This document shows, piece by piece, positions 15,793 to 24,614 of a stretch of 64,000 nucleotides of DNA (position 1 is the stretch's first letter; the number at the start of each line of letters is the position of its first letter). The notes under the pieces were generated by a model, which saw nothing but the letters and a program-made list of their open reading frames with translations, ran no database searches and was not told the DNA's origin. This DNA comes from Pandoraea nosoerga. GTDB lineage: Bacteria; Pseudomonadota; Gammaproteobacteria; Burkholderiales; Burkholderiaceae. Position numbers and translations under genes: made by a program. The stretch is from contig NZ_CABPSC010000007.1 in NCBI RefSeq assembly GCF_902459585.1, forward strand, positions 62,001 to 126,000, given 5' to 3'.

Positions 15793-16566
15793 TCAATGCG
15801 CCGTCCGGGCTGCCCGCTGTTTGAATAGCAGGATCGCGGTCAGCATGAAGGCCAGCAACGCGGCCGACGCCGAATAGCGGCTCAGCGCCAAACCGCCCGC
15901 GCTCAACGGCTTGTCCAGAAAGTCACCGACCACGGCACCCAACGGGCGGGTCAGGATGAACGCCGCCCAGAACAGCAGCGTACGGGACACGCTAGTCCAG
16001 TAGTAGGCCGCCACGACCAAAGCGAGCAACCCGCTGAACACGACCGCCGCGCCCGTGTAGCCCAGGCCCGCCGTATCCGCCGTCCAGTCACCCAACGCCG
16101 TGCCCAGCGTCTGCGAGAACATGATCGTCAGCCAGTAGAACGCTTCCGCCTTGGGTGAGCTGACGGTGCTCACCGACACGGAGCCGAGGGTGCGATGCCA
16201 GACGAAGAGCGAGCCGAGCAGCAAGGCCAGCAGCAAGGTCGAACCGCCAGCGTACCCGATTCCGAGCGAACGATCCGCAAAATCGGCCAGCGTCGTACCG
16301 ACCGTGGTGGTGGCGATGATGGTGGTCCAGTACAGGAATGGATGGAAACCTTTGGCCTTGATCTGCGCGACGACGGCTATCAGGAAGATCGCCGCGAAGA
16401 TGCCAGTGCCGACCAGATAGCCCAGGTTCATGGACATCGAGACGGCATCGCCGCCGGTTTCGCCGAGTGTGGTAGCGGCAATCTTGATCAGCCAGAAACC
16501 GAGCGTGACCTCGGGTACTTTGGTCAATGCATCCTGGAGGTTGGTCGTCGATTCATTGGTGTTCAT
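15793..16566 (-). CDS. COG4705-type polytopic membrane protein (copy 2)
   Basis: A 257-residue inner-membrane protein with about eight hydrophobic segments and an internally repeated motif of the form VTLGFWLIKI..TT.GETGGD, which recurs in weaker form around residues 80, 145 and 210. I recognise it as the uncharacterised membrane family grouped as COG4705. It is paralogous to the gene at 17672-18454 in the same cluster. The conserved acidic and Thr/Gly residues within membrane segments suggest ion or small-substrate transport, but this is speculation. The start overlaps the DedA gene by 14 bp and has GGAGC upstream. Confidence 0.75.
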   Translation of the reverse strand: MNTNESTTNLQDALTKVPEVTLGFWLIKIAATTLGETGGDAVSMSMNLGYLVGTGIFAAIFLIAVVAQIKAKGFHPFLYWTTIIATTTVGTTLADFADRSLGIGYAGGSTLLLALLLGSLFVWHRTLGSVSVSTVSSPKAEAFYWLTIMFSQTLGTALGDWTADTAGLGYTGAAVVFSGLLALVVAAYYWTSVSRTLLFWAAFILTRPLGAVVGDFLDKPLSAGGLALSRYSASAALLAFMLTAILLFKQRAARTAH

Positions 16567-17188
16567 TTTTGCTCCAAATATCGTGTTCTGCTGAGGCGTG
16601 TGTCAGATCGGTATGGGCACCCTTTCCACCCGATGGCCCTCGTGGGCTGTGTCGCGCAATCAGCCAGGTGATGCAAATCGCCACGGCCAGCAACGCCAGC
16701 CCCCAGAGCTCATCGGCATCGACGCTTTGCAGTGCGTACGCCAGTGCATGCCCCGTGCTGTAGCCGAGACCGCCAATCAGCACAGCCCAGCACACGGCGC
16801 CAACGAAGTTGAGCGCCAGAAAGCGTGACCAGGGCACGCGGCTCATGCCGATCGCGATCGGCCCGGCGACGCGCAGGCCGTAGAGGAAGCGAATCGACAG
16901 AATCAGCGGCAGGTGATGACACTCTAGCAACACGGTTACCCGCTGGGCGCGTGGCTGCAACGCAGGAAAGCGCATCAGCAGGGCGGTGCCGTAGCGCCGA
17001 CCGATCAGAAAGAACAACTGGTCCCCGATGAAGCTGGCCACGGCCGCTACGGCCATCACCGCCTGGATCGAAAGATGGCCGCGCGCGGCGGCGGCGCCAG
17101 CGACCAGCAGTACGGACTCGCCTTCGAGAAAGCTGCCGACGCCCACGGCAGGCAGGCCCCAGCTTTGGACCCATCTGGCAATGTCCAT
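16553..17188 (-). CDS. DedA-family membrane protein
   Basis: A 211-residue DedA (SNARE-associated) protein with about five membrane segments. Signatures are PAVGVGSFLEGESVLLVAG near the N-terminus with its conserved acidic residue, and RFLYGLRVAGPIAIGMSRVPW, FVGAVCWAVLIGGLGY in the middle. DedA proteins act as lipid scramblases/flippases, including recycling of undecaprenyl phosphate, and affect resistance to cationic peptides. The start (ATG 17188) follows AGGAGCTGAAG. It overlaps both neighbours closely, in one operon with a PAP2 phosphatase, which fits a role in lipid-carrier recycling. Confidence 0.9.
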   Translation of the reverse strand: MDIARWVQSWGLPAVGVGSFLEGESVLLVAGAAAARGHLSIQAVMAVAAVASFIGDQLFFLIGRRYGTALLMRFPALQPRAQRVTVLLECHHLPLILSIRFLYGLRVAGPIAIGMSRVPWSRFLALNFVGAVCWAVLIGGLGYSTGHALAYALQSVDADELWGLALLAVAICITWLIARHSPRGPSGGKGAHTDLTHASAEHDIWSKNEHQ

Positions 17189-17190
17189 CT

Positions 17191-17643
17191 TCAGCTCCTG
17201 CCTTCGAGCGTGTCGAAGGTTTTCAGCAGGGCACCCATCGCAGCCTTGCAGTCGGCTTGGTTCGGCGTATCGGCGCGCAGTGCTGCCAACGCCTTGTCGA
17301 TGGCCTTGTCGAGCACGTGCCAGTCATCGGCGGCTCGCGGTTTCAGCCCGGCCTCGGCTGCGTCCCATGCCACCTCCAAATCCTTGATGCGAGTCTTGGC
17401 TGCGGGCAAATCGCCTTTATCTACAATGGCGGCCACGTCGGCGGCGATGGTGCGAAATGCGGTCAGGTCGCCCAGCTTGGAGACGGCCTTGCCTGCGATA
17501 CCTGTGCTGGCGTTGGTAGACGGTGCCGATGCGGTGCTCGCGCCGCTTTGGTCGGCAGGTTTGGAGCAGCCGGACGCCAGAGCCAAGAGCAAGGCGGCCG
17601 AGACGGCGGCAACAGGACGAGCGATTGAGTGCTGCATGGGCAT
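17191..17643 (-). CDS. small helical lipoprotein
   Basis: A 150-residue predicted lipoprotein: signal peptide with hydrophobic [13 protein letters not shown] and lipobox LASGC (Cys about residue 26), then a Ser/Thr/Ala-rich linker and a helical domain (about 55-150) with regularly spaced charged residues. No enzyme motif is present. The end overlaps the DedA start region closely (2 bp gap), so it is in the same operon. It may sense or bind something at the envelope for the kinase system; that is inference from setting only. ATG at 17637 is an alternative start. Confidence 0.75.
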   Translation of the reverse strand: MPMQHSIARPVAAVSAALLLALASGCSKPADQSGASTASAPSTNASTGIAGKAVSKLGDLTAFRTIAADVAAIVDKGDLPAAKTRIKDLEVAWDAAEAGLKPRAADDWHVLDKAIDKALAALRADTPNQADCKAAMGALLKTFDTLEGRS

Positions 17644-17671
17644 GATTTCTCCTTGAGAAGTGGAACTGGGG

Positions 17672-18454
17672 TTATTCGGTGGCTTGCGCGGAACGGCCTG
17701 CGTTCATGCCGAATTGCGCAACGCCGACCAGCATGACGATGACTGAGAGGAACAGGGCGCTCGTCCACATGGCACCCATACCCAGGCCCCCGTAGGTTTT
17801 GGCCTGCGTCAGCAGGTCGCCGAGCGCAGCGCCGAAGGGACGAGTCAGGATGTAGCCGATCCAGAAGGTCAGCACGGCGTTGCCACCCATGCGCCAGGCG
17901 GCATAGGTGATGCCGATCAGCGCACCGAAGGCGACCGCGCCCCAGGTAAAGCCTAGGCCCAACGCCTCAGTCGCCAGATCGCCAGCAGCAGTGCCCAGCG
18001 CAAACGTGCAGAGGATGGCGGACCAATAGAACAGCTCCCGGCTGCGCGTCACGATGTCGTGGATGGACAAGGTACGTTCAACCCGATACCAGACGAAGAA
18101 GATCGCAGCGAGTGCCACGGCGAACACCGAGGTGCTGATATAGAGGCTGACGCCCAGGCCATCGGTCAACAGGTCAGTGATCTGGGTACCGACCACGCTG
18201 ACCAACACGACTGTTAGCCAGTAAATCCAAGGGGTGTAGCGGCGGGTACGCAGCTGCATGAACAGGGCGACTGCCAGCAAGGCGGCCATGACGGTGCGCG
18301 TCAAGCCCTGGCCAAAGCCCGCGTTGACCGCCAGGAAGTCGGCCCCTGTCTCGCCCACCGTCGTGGACATGATCTTGATGATCCAGAACGACAGCGTTAC
18401 TTCAGGGACTTTGTTGAGCCAGTCGCTTGCTCTGACCGTGGGCAAATTGTTCAT
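17672..18454 (-). CDS. COG4705-type polytopic membrane protein (copy 1)
   Basis: A 260-residue paralogue of the protein at 15793-16566: both begin with a shared motif (KVPEVTL.FW.IKI..TT.GETG.D) and end with a repeat of an ILTRPFGAA(V)GD-type motif. About eight membrane segments. A GGCAGGAG site precedes the ATG. Two diverged copies of the same family in one operon suggest a heteromeric complex or two related substrates. Function is unknown in the literature as far as I know. Confidence 0.75.
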   Translation of the reverse strand: MNNLPTVRASDWLNKVPEVTLSFWIIKIMSTTVGETGADFLAVNAGFGQGLTRTVMAALLAVALFMQLRTRRYTPWIYWLTVVLVSVVGTQITDLLTDGLGVSLYISTSVFAVALAAIFFVWYRVERTLSIHDIVTRSRELFYWSAILCTFALGTAAGDLATEALGLGFTWGAVAFGALIGITYAAWRMGGNAVLTFWIGYILTRPFGAALGDLLTQAKTYGGLGMGAMWTSALFLSVIVMLVGVAQFGMNAGRSAQATE

Positions 18455-18523
18455 GGTGTTCTCCTGCCGGGGTGAAAGGGATTGCCGCCAGTCTGACCAG
18501 GCAGACTTAGCCCATCCATAGGC

Positions 18524-19120
18524 TCACTCGCGCACCCATCCCAACGTGATCAGCCTACCGAACAACAAGCAATGGATACGGGTCGCCAATCGGTAGATTG
18601 GCCCCAGATACCAGCGTGCTTCGTGCAACGTCAGCACGGCACTGAACGCTGCGACCGCAATGGCACCAAGCATGTCGAGCGGGAAGTGAACCCTCAGGTA
18701 GATGCGCGACCAGGCGATGGGGAGGCCAAACAGCGCCAAAGCGACGCCAGCCCTTCGCAGTCCTCGCTGTAGCAGAAAGCTGAAGGCAACCGACCACCAC
18801 AGCGTCAGGTGATCGCTGGGGAATGACGAGTCGGCAACATGGGGAATCAGCGTATGCCCCAGACCGATCATGAAAGGCCGGGGATGCGACCAAGCCAGGC
18901 CGATGACCTGGTTGGTCAGCAGCCCAAGCAGGCCGGACGCGGTAGCGACCAACAGCGCTTTGCGGGTGTTCTCATTGCCGCGCAGCCAGCCGATGCCGAT
19001 CAGGATCGGGACAGCCCAGATGAGCCATTCCGCAAAGAAGGTGGCCAGCGTCACGAGCAGAGCGTTCGGGTGTTCGGGTGCGTTGAGCCACAGGAAGAAT
19101 GTTTGGTTGAGGTGTTCCAT
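18524..19120 (-). CDS. PAP2-family phosphatase
   Basis: A 198-residue membrane phosphatase of the PAP2 (acid phosphatase/undecaprenyl-diphosphatase) family. The three catalytic motifs are visible: SHPRPF, SSFPSDH and SRIYLRVHFPLD, with the nucleophilic His in the last. About six hydrophobic segments surround them. It likely removes phosphate from a lipid carrier such as undecaprenyl diphosphate, or from lipid A, on the periplasmic side. The ATG at 19120 follows GGAGACG; an earlier frame start is less good. It follows the PepSY gene by 56 bp in the same operon as DedA. Confidence 0.9.
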   Translation of the reverse strand: MEHLNQTFFLWLNAPEHPNALLVTLATFFAEWLIWAVPILIGIGWLRGNENTRKALLVATASGLLGLLTNQVIGLAWSHPRPFMIGLGHTLIPHVADSSFPSDHLTLWWSVAFSFLLQRGLRRAGVALALFGLPIAWSRIYLRVHFPLDMLGAIAVAAFSAVLTLHEARWYLGPIYRLATRIHCLLFGRLITLGWVRE

Positions 19121-19176
19121 GACGTCTCCGGGCCGGATCACGGCGTCACGCGCGATCCGGCCACACTGGCAGGCGG

Positions 19177-19512
19177 TCAGTCTTGCTTGTCGTGGTCGTC
19201 ATCGTGATCCGCCTTGTCCTCGGCAGACGAGATGACGGTGCCCTTGTCGGCATCGACCCGGACATCGAAGACCTTGGCCCCGCTGACGACTTCCACGTCA
19301 TAGACCCAGCCTTGCTTCGAGTTTTCGTACTCGGCGCGCGACGCCTTGCCGTTGGCGTGCTGCTCGGCAACGGTGACGGCCTGGGTGAGCGGAATTTTGG
19401 CCTGGGTGATCGCCAGGGCGTCGTTTTCCATCCTGCCCTTGGCGGCATAGGCGACCGCACCGGTCGTGGCAATGGCGATGGCCAGAAGGGAAAGTTTGGT
19501 GTAGCGGTACAT
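19177..19512 (-). CDS. PepSY-domain periplasmic protein
   Basis: A 111-residue exported protein: signal peptide (about residues 1-23, ending AVAYA), a PepSY domain (about 33-95) with the usual pattern TQAVTVAEQHANGKASRAEYE... then YDVEVVSGAKVFDVRVDADKGTVI, and a His/Asp-rich tail (DKADHDDDHDKQD) that could bind divalent cations. It is the first gene of the leftward cluster and has TGGAGAAG before its ATG. Small PepSY proteins next to OmpR-type two-component systems often answer to, or feed back on, the sensor. The acidic His/Asp tail hints at a metal cue. Confidence 0.85.
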   Translation of the reverse strand: MYRYTKLSLLAIAIATTGAVAYAAKGRMENDALAITQAKIPLTQAVTVAEQHANGKASRAEYENSKQGWVYDVEVVSGAKVFDVRVDADKGTVISSAEDKADHDDDHDKQD

Positions 19513-19752
19513 GATGCTTCTCCAGAAAAGTGCAGGAATTTGCACGATGGAGAAGATGCGGCCCCAGACTTAGCTGGCACTGAGCCGGGTCACTTCCGGA
19601 ATTAAGCTGGTAGGTAGAGGCCTTCGATCTGACTGATGGGATGACAGCCGCAGCATCCTGCTCTGCATTCATCCCTCATTTCCCCCAAAACACGTTACGC
19701 GAAGTACCCTTGGTTTCTAGCATGAGCAGCGTTTTCCATCGGAACGCTTGCC

Positions 19753-19968
19753 ATGACAGAAATTGAACCTATCTCCATTTGCACATCACCTGACCGGCCA
19801 CGGCACGGGCATCAGGAAATCGCCGACCTGCTGGCCGCCGCGTTACTGCGCCTGCGCGCGCGTCCGTCACGCGACACCACCGAAAACAGCGAGTGCGTTC
19901 GCCTTGGCTTCCCCGGCCAACAGCGCGTGAATGCGAACCCCGATCACCACCACGGAGTTCGCCCATGA
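19753..19968 (+). CDS. small protein of the serine-recombinase module
   Basis: A 71-residue protein rich in Arg, His and Pro, without a known domain. It is accepted as a gene because its stop codon overlaps the ATG of the DUF2924 gene (ATGA), giving a four-gene chain with overlapping ends: this gene, DUF2924, recombinase and an unknown protein. The ribosome site is weak. The 240 bp upstream, to the PepSY start, contains the divergent promoters of the two clusters but no motif I can name with confidence. Confidence 0.6.
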   Translation: MTEIEPISICTSPDRPRHGHQEIADLLAAALLRLRARPSRDTTENSECVRLGFPGQQRVNANPDHHHGVRP

Positions 19969-20431
19969 CAGCACACGCACCATCCACCACCACCTCCGTC
20001 GCCGCCCAAGTCGCCGGTCTTCCCCATCTCTCGATGGATGATCTCTGGAAACTGTGGGACGAGCATTTTGACGAACGGCCCAGTCACCACCATCGCGGCT
20101 GGCTGGAGAGCCGACTGGCCTACCGGATTCAGGAGCGCGCCTTCGGCGGCCTGAAGCCGTCGCTGCGCAAGAAGCTCGAGGAAGTCGGCGAAACCGGCAT
20201 CCTGCCCAAGCAACTGCGCGGCGACAGCCAGCGCTTGCTGCCTGGAACCATCCTCACGCGCATCTACGACGACGTCGAGCATCGCGTGCTGGTGCGCGGC
20301 TCGAACGACTTCGAATATCAGGGGCGACGCTTCAAGAGCCTGTCCGCGATTGCGGGCCACATCACCGGCAGCCACTGGTCCGGCCCGGTGTTCTTCGGCC
20401 TCAAATCGCCCGCATCGAAAAAGGTGACGGC

Positions 20432-20435
<4 letters not shown>
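19965..20435 (+). CDS. DUF2924 domain protein
   Basis: A 156-residue protein matching the DUF2924 family that habitually precedes large serine recombinases: VAGLPHLSMDDLWKLWDEHF at about residues 15-35, an Arg-rich middle, and a C-terminal segment YDDVEHRVLVRGSNDFEYQGRRFKSLSAIAGHITGSHWSGPVFFGL with the family's typical SAIA..ITG..W(S/N)G...FF pattern. The C-terminal part looks like a small nucleic-acid-binding fold. The ATG at 19965 follows ACGGAG. It overlaps the recombinase start by 4 bp, so the two are made together, probably as recombinase plus accessory factor. Confidence 0.88.
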
Positions 20436-21840
<1,405 letters not shown>

Positions 21841-21844
<4 letters not shown>

Positions 21845-22311
21845 GCACCACGACGAACCCGCGCAAGCGCGCCATCCGCGTCGAGGTCGGAACCGATGCC
21901 CGCAGCTACGTCAGCGATGGCCAGCGCGTCACGTTGGTGCCGCTAACGATCAAGCGCCGCCAGAACCGCAAGCTGCTGATCCCGCCCGCGCCCGATGCCG
22001 CCACTGCGACGGGTGGCTTCGACGTGCCGATGATCAAGACGCTCGGCAAGGCGTTCTACTGGAAGCGGCTGATCGACGAAGGCGTCTATCCGACGACCGC
22101 CGACCTGGCGCGCGCGCTGAAACTGGAGCCAGGTTGGGCGGCCGAGGTGCTGCGCATGACCATGCTGGCCCCGGACATCGTCGAGGCGATCTTCGAGGGC
22201 CGCCAGCCCCGGCATCTGAATCTGCACACGCTGCGCGGCCGCCAGGCCCTGCTGCCCCGCGACTGGGCGGAGCAGCGCAAGGTTCTGGGGTTCTCGGCTC
22301 CCGAAAGCTGA
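21841..22311 (+). CDS. hypothetical protein of the serine-recombinase module
   Basis: A 156-residue basic protein whose ATG overlaps the recombinase stop (ATGA). The N-terminus holds a short beta-rich segment with IKRRQNRKLLIPP. The middle (about 70-125) has a helix-turn-helix-like run, AFYWKRLIDEGVYPTTADLARALKLEPGWAAEVLRMT, resembling that of small DNA-binding proteins linked to recombinases. It most likely helps or controls recombination. The gene ends 3 bp before the convergent GDCCVxC gene of the mer operon, so the join between the two modules is very tight. Confidence 0.75.
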
Positions 22312-22314
22312 CGT

Positions 22315-22536
22315 TCAGCCGGCGCAACAGCCCGCCTTGCCACGCTCTTGAACGGGCGGGCAAGGCACGGTGCCATAGGAGCAATAGACGCAGCAATCGC
22401 CGTGCTTGGGCTTGAGCACGGTGTGGCAGTCCTCGCACTCATAGAACCACTGGCAGGCGTCGGTGGGCATGACCTCGGTCTTCGCGTGCCCGCACGCCGG
22501 ACAGCGCAATGTCGATTCCAGCACGAGGGCGTTCAC
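22315..22536 (-). CDS. GDCCVxC-domain (di)cysteine protein of the mer operon
   Basis: A 73-residue Cys-rich protein with CPACGH (about 12-17), YECEDC (32-37), and the signature GDCCVYCSYGTVPCPPVQ (46-63). Ten cysteines in all suggest a zinc-ribbon plus a thiol pair for mercury or zinc. This small protein family is often found downstream of merP. The start is a GTG whose last bases overlap the merP stop (GTGA), giving a 4-bp overlap. It is the last gene of the operon here; no merA follows, and the recombinase module begins 3 bp beyond its stop. Confidence 0.85.
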   Translation of the reverse strand: MNALVLESTLRCPACGHAKTEVMPTDACQWFYECEDCHTVLKPKHGDCCVYCSYGTVPCPPVQERGKAGCCAG

Positions 22537-22826
22537 TCCGCGCTCCCGACCACCGTCGAGGGGTAGCCCGCGTCCTGGGTGGCCCGCATCAGCGCCTCGA
22601 CGTTGGCCCTCGCGTCGTCGAAGGTCACCGTCGCCTCGCGCTTGTTGAGGTTCACCTCCGTCTTCGCCACGCCCGGCACCTTGCTCAACGCCTTCTTGAC
22701 CGTGATGGGACAGGCGGCGCAGTTCATGCCCGGCACCGACAGCGTGACGGTCTTGGGGGCCGCCATCGCTGGCCCGCTCAGTGCGAGCGCGAGCGCGAGG
22801 CAGGCCCATGCCAGCAGTTTCTTCAT
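22533..22826 (-). CDS. merP: periplasmic mercury-binding protein MerP
   Basis: A 97-residue protein with a signal peptide (about residues 1-22, ending PAMA) and a heavy-metal-associated domain containing GMNCAACPITV, whose two cysteines bind Hg(II) in the periplasm and pass it to MerT. Length and motif match MerP. It follows merT by 15 bp and overlaps the GDCCVxC gene. Expressed from the MerR-controlled promoter upstream of merT. Confidence 0.95.
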   Translation of the reverse strand: MKKLLAWACLALALALSGPAMAAPKTVTLSVPGMNCAACPITVKKALSKVPGVAKTEVNLNKREATVTFDDARANVEALMRATQDAGYPSTVVGSAE

Positions 22827-22841
22827 GACGACCTCCGTTCC

Positions 22842-23216
22842 TCAATAGAACCAGGGCGCGACCAGCGGAAAGCCGAGCGCCACGATCACCAGGGCGACCA
22901 CGATCCCGAACAGCAGCTTGTAGCCGCACCGCACCGACGGCACCGCGCAGGCCTGTCCGGGTTCGCAAACCGGGGCTCTCGCCCAGATGCGCCGCCCGGC
23001 GAGGAACAACGCGACGAGGGCCGCGCCGATGAAGATCGGGCGGTAGGGTTCGAGCGCCGTCAAGTTGCCGATCCATGCCCCCGAGAAGCCCAGCGTGATC
23101 AGCACCAGCGGCCCGAGGCAACAGGTCGAGGCCAGGATCGCGGAGACGAACCCGGTCGCCAGCGCCATTCGACCGCTACCTGTGTCGGCACGCGTGGTTG
23201 GGGAATCTGGTTTCAT
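22842..23216 (-). CDS. merT: mercuric transport protein MerT
   Basis: A 124-residue inner-membrane protein with three hydrophobic segments. The first holds the vicinal pair CC (in [10 protein letters not shown], about 31-32) and a cytoplasmic loop holds a second cysteine set in [15 protein letters not shown] (about 83-97), the features of MerT. It brings Hg(II) from MerP into the cytoplasm. First gene of the leftward operon; its ATG lies just downstream of the mer promoter. Without merA the imported ion would need another fate, see the findings. Confidence 0.95.
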   Translation of the reverse strand: MKPDSPTTRADTGSGRMALATGFVSAILASTCCLGPLVLITLGFSGAWIGNLTALEPYRPIFIGAALVALFLAGRRIWARAPVCEPGQACAVPSVRCGYKLLFGIVVALVIVALGFPLVAPWFY

Positions 23217-23222
23217 GGCGTA

Positions 23223-23253
23223 AGCTTACTTCCGTACTTAAGTACGGAGTCAA
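23223..23253 (-). promoter_or_regulatory. mer promoter-operator (MerR site)
   Basis: On the minus strand: -35 TTGACT (23248-23253), then a 19-bp spacer holding the dyad CCGTAC-TTAA-GTACGG, then -10 TAAGCT (23223-23228). The overlong 19-bp spacer and the dyad are the hallmark of MerR-activated promoters, which MerR untwists when Hg(II) binds. The divergent merR gene starts 5 bp away. Confidence 0.92.
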
Positions 23254-23257
23254 GACC

Positions 23258-23671
23258 ATGAACGATATTTCTGATCGCGAGCCGATGACGATCGGCGCCC
23301 TGGCGCGCGCGGCCGGCGTCAATGTCGAAACCATCCGCTTCTACCAGCGCAAGGGGTTGATGCCCGAACCGGATCGTCCCCTGGGCAGCATCCGCCGCTA
23401 CAGCGCCGATGAGCTTGGCCGCATCCGCTTTATCAAGTCGGCGCAGCGACTGGGCTTCAGTCTCGACGAAGTGGCCGCTCTGCTCGAGCTCGAGGACGGC
23501 ACACAGTGCCAACAAGCACGCGAGCAGGGGCGCAAGAAACTCGACGACGTCCGCGCCCGAATCGCCGACCTCAAACGCATCGAAGCCGCGCTCACGGACT
23601 TGGTCGCGCGGTGCTCGGCGACACGCGGCCGTGTGCGCTGCCCGCTCATCGACTCGCTCCACGAAGCGTAG
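23258..23671 (+). CDS. merR: mercury-responsive regulator MerR
   Basis: A 137-residue MerR-family activator/repressor. N-terminal winged helix-turn-helix ([24 protein letters not shown], 11-34), long dimerisation helix, and the Hg-binding cysteines at 84, 119 and 128. The spacing (35 and 9 residues) equals that of Tn501 MerR, so this is a true mercury sensor and not a zinc or copper relative. The ATG at 23258 is preferred over the in-frame start upstream at 23198, which would run through the operator. Divergent from merT. Confidence 0.95.
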   Translation: MNDISDREPMTIGALARAAGVNVETIRFYQRKGLMPEPDRPLGSIRRYSADELGRIRFIKSAQRLGFSLDEVAALLELEDGTQCQQAREQGRKKLDDVRARIADLKRIEAALTDLVARCSATRGRVRCPLIDSLHEA

Positions 23672-23707
23672 CCCGCCGCGCGCATTTGATCTGATTCCCT
23701 TCCTTGA

Positions 23708-23732
23708 GGCGAGCCACCGGCTCGCCTTTTTT
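23708..23732 (+). terminator. rho-independent terminator after merR
   Basis: GGCGAGCC, loop ACC, GGCTCGCC and then TTTTTT: an 8-bp perfect GC-rich stem with a T-run, 36 bp after the merR stop. Confidence 0.93.
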
Positions 23733-23751
23733 GTGCCCTGTGGGCAGGGAT

Positions 23752-23815
23752 TGGCGAACCCGAAGTTCCCGCCTGGTTCGCCATTGCGTCCCTTAAAGGT
23801 TCGCCACCCGAAGTT
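23752..23815. repeat. 9-mer repeat array, candidate operator before phage early genes
   Basis: The 9-mer GGTTCGCCA occurs at 23775-23783 and 23798-23806, and inverted (TGGCGAACC) at 23752-23760. A second 9-mer, CCCGAAGTT, occurs at 23759-23767 and 23807-23815. The array lies between the merR terminator and the first phage early gene and looks like regulator binding sites. Confidence 0.5.
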
Positions 23816-23857
23816 TGGAATGACACCTGTTCCTCAACAACGTCACAGGAGCATTCC

Positions 23858-24121
23858 ATGCAGACACCAACCAGCACTATCCCCCGGTCGCCACAGCAGG
23901 CGATCAACAGCCTCTCGCCCGGCGACCGCCGGGTGCTCAACGAAAACGAACTGGCCCAGCGGTGGGGCGTCAGCCCCAAGACCCTGCAACGCTGGCGCAG
24001 CGAAGGTCGCGGCCCGCGCTACCTGAAGTTGTCCAAGCGCGTCGGCTATCCCGTGGACGCGGTCATCGAGTTCGAGCGCCAGGCGCTGCACGACTCGACG
24101 TCCGAGCGCGCGGCGGTCTGA
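23858..24121 (+). CDS. excisionase-like helix-turn-helix protein
   Basis: An 87-residue DNA-binding protein with an MerR/AlpA-type winged helix: LNENELAQRWGVSPKTLQRWRSEGRGPRYLKLSKRVGYPVDAVIEFE (about residues 27-73). This fold is common to excisionases and AlpA-type activators. The CACAGGAGC ribosome site before the ATG is the same as that of the XRE gene at 11889, hinting that both belong to one element. First gene of the phage early region. It could be an excision factor for the serine recombinase or an early activator. Confidence 0.8.
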   Translation: MQTPTSTIPRSPQQAINSLSPGDRRVLNENELAQRWGVSPKTLQRWRSEGRGPRYLKLSKRVGYPVDAVIEFERQALHDSTSERAAV

Positions 24122-24132
24122 GGAGCGATGCC

Positions 24133-24612
24133 ATGAAGGACATCACCCTCTTTCCCGCCGACATCGCCGCAATGTCCGTCGGCCAACTGGCCGCGTTGCC
24201 CGCCGTGCAGAAGGCCGAGATCGACAAGAACCTCGACGCGGCCCTCGACTGGCTCAAGAAGGCCCGCACCAAGTTCGACGCGGCGCTCGATGCCGCCTAC
24301 GGCGAACAGGCCCGCACGGCACTGCGCGAATCCGGCCGCGACTTCGGCACCGTGCACCTCGACGACGGCCAGCTGCGCATCAAGTTCGATCTGCCCAAGA
24401 AGGTCAGTTGGGATCAGAAGCAACTGGCAGAAATCGCCGAGCGCATCGTCGCCTCAGGCGAGAAGGTCGAGGGCTACCTCGACATCAAGTTGTCCGTCTC
24501 CGAATCCCGCTACACGAACTGGCCTCCCGCGCTGCAGCAGCAGTTTGCAGCCGCGCGCACCGTGGATTCCGGCAAGCCGGCTTTCACCCTTTCCCTCGAT
24601 TCGGAGCACTGA
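24133..24612 (+). CDS. hypothetical phage early protein
   Basis: A 159-residue soluble protein, helical in the first half (LDAALDWLKKARTKFDAALDAAYG) and mixed in the second, with many charged residues. It is 11 bp after the HTH gene and 2 bp before the Bro-N gene. No motif for a nuclease or ATPase is visible. A role as a host-nuclease inhibitor or recombination accessory is possible from its place before the recombination genes but is not shown by sequence. Confidence 0.75.
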   Translation: MKDITLFPADIAAMSVGQLAALPAVQKAEIDKNLDAALDWLKKARTKFDAALDAAYGEQARTALRESGRDFGTVHLDDGQLRIKFDLPKKVSWDQKQLAEIAERIVASGEKVEGYLDIKLSVSESRYTNWPPALQQQFAAARTVDSGKPAFTLSLDSEH

Positions 24613-24614
24613 TC

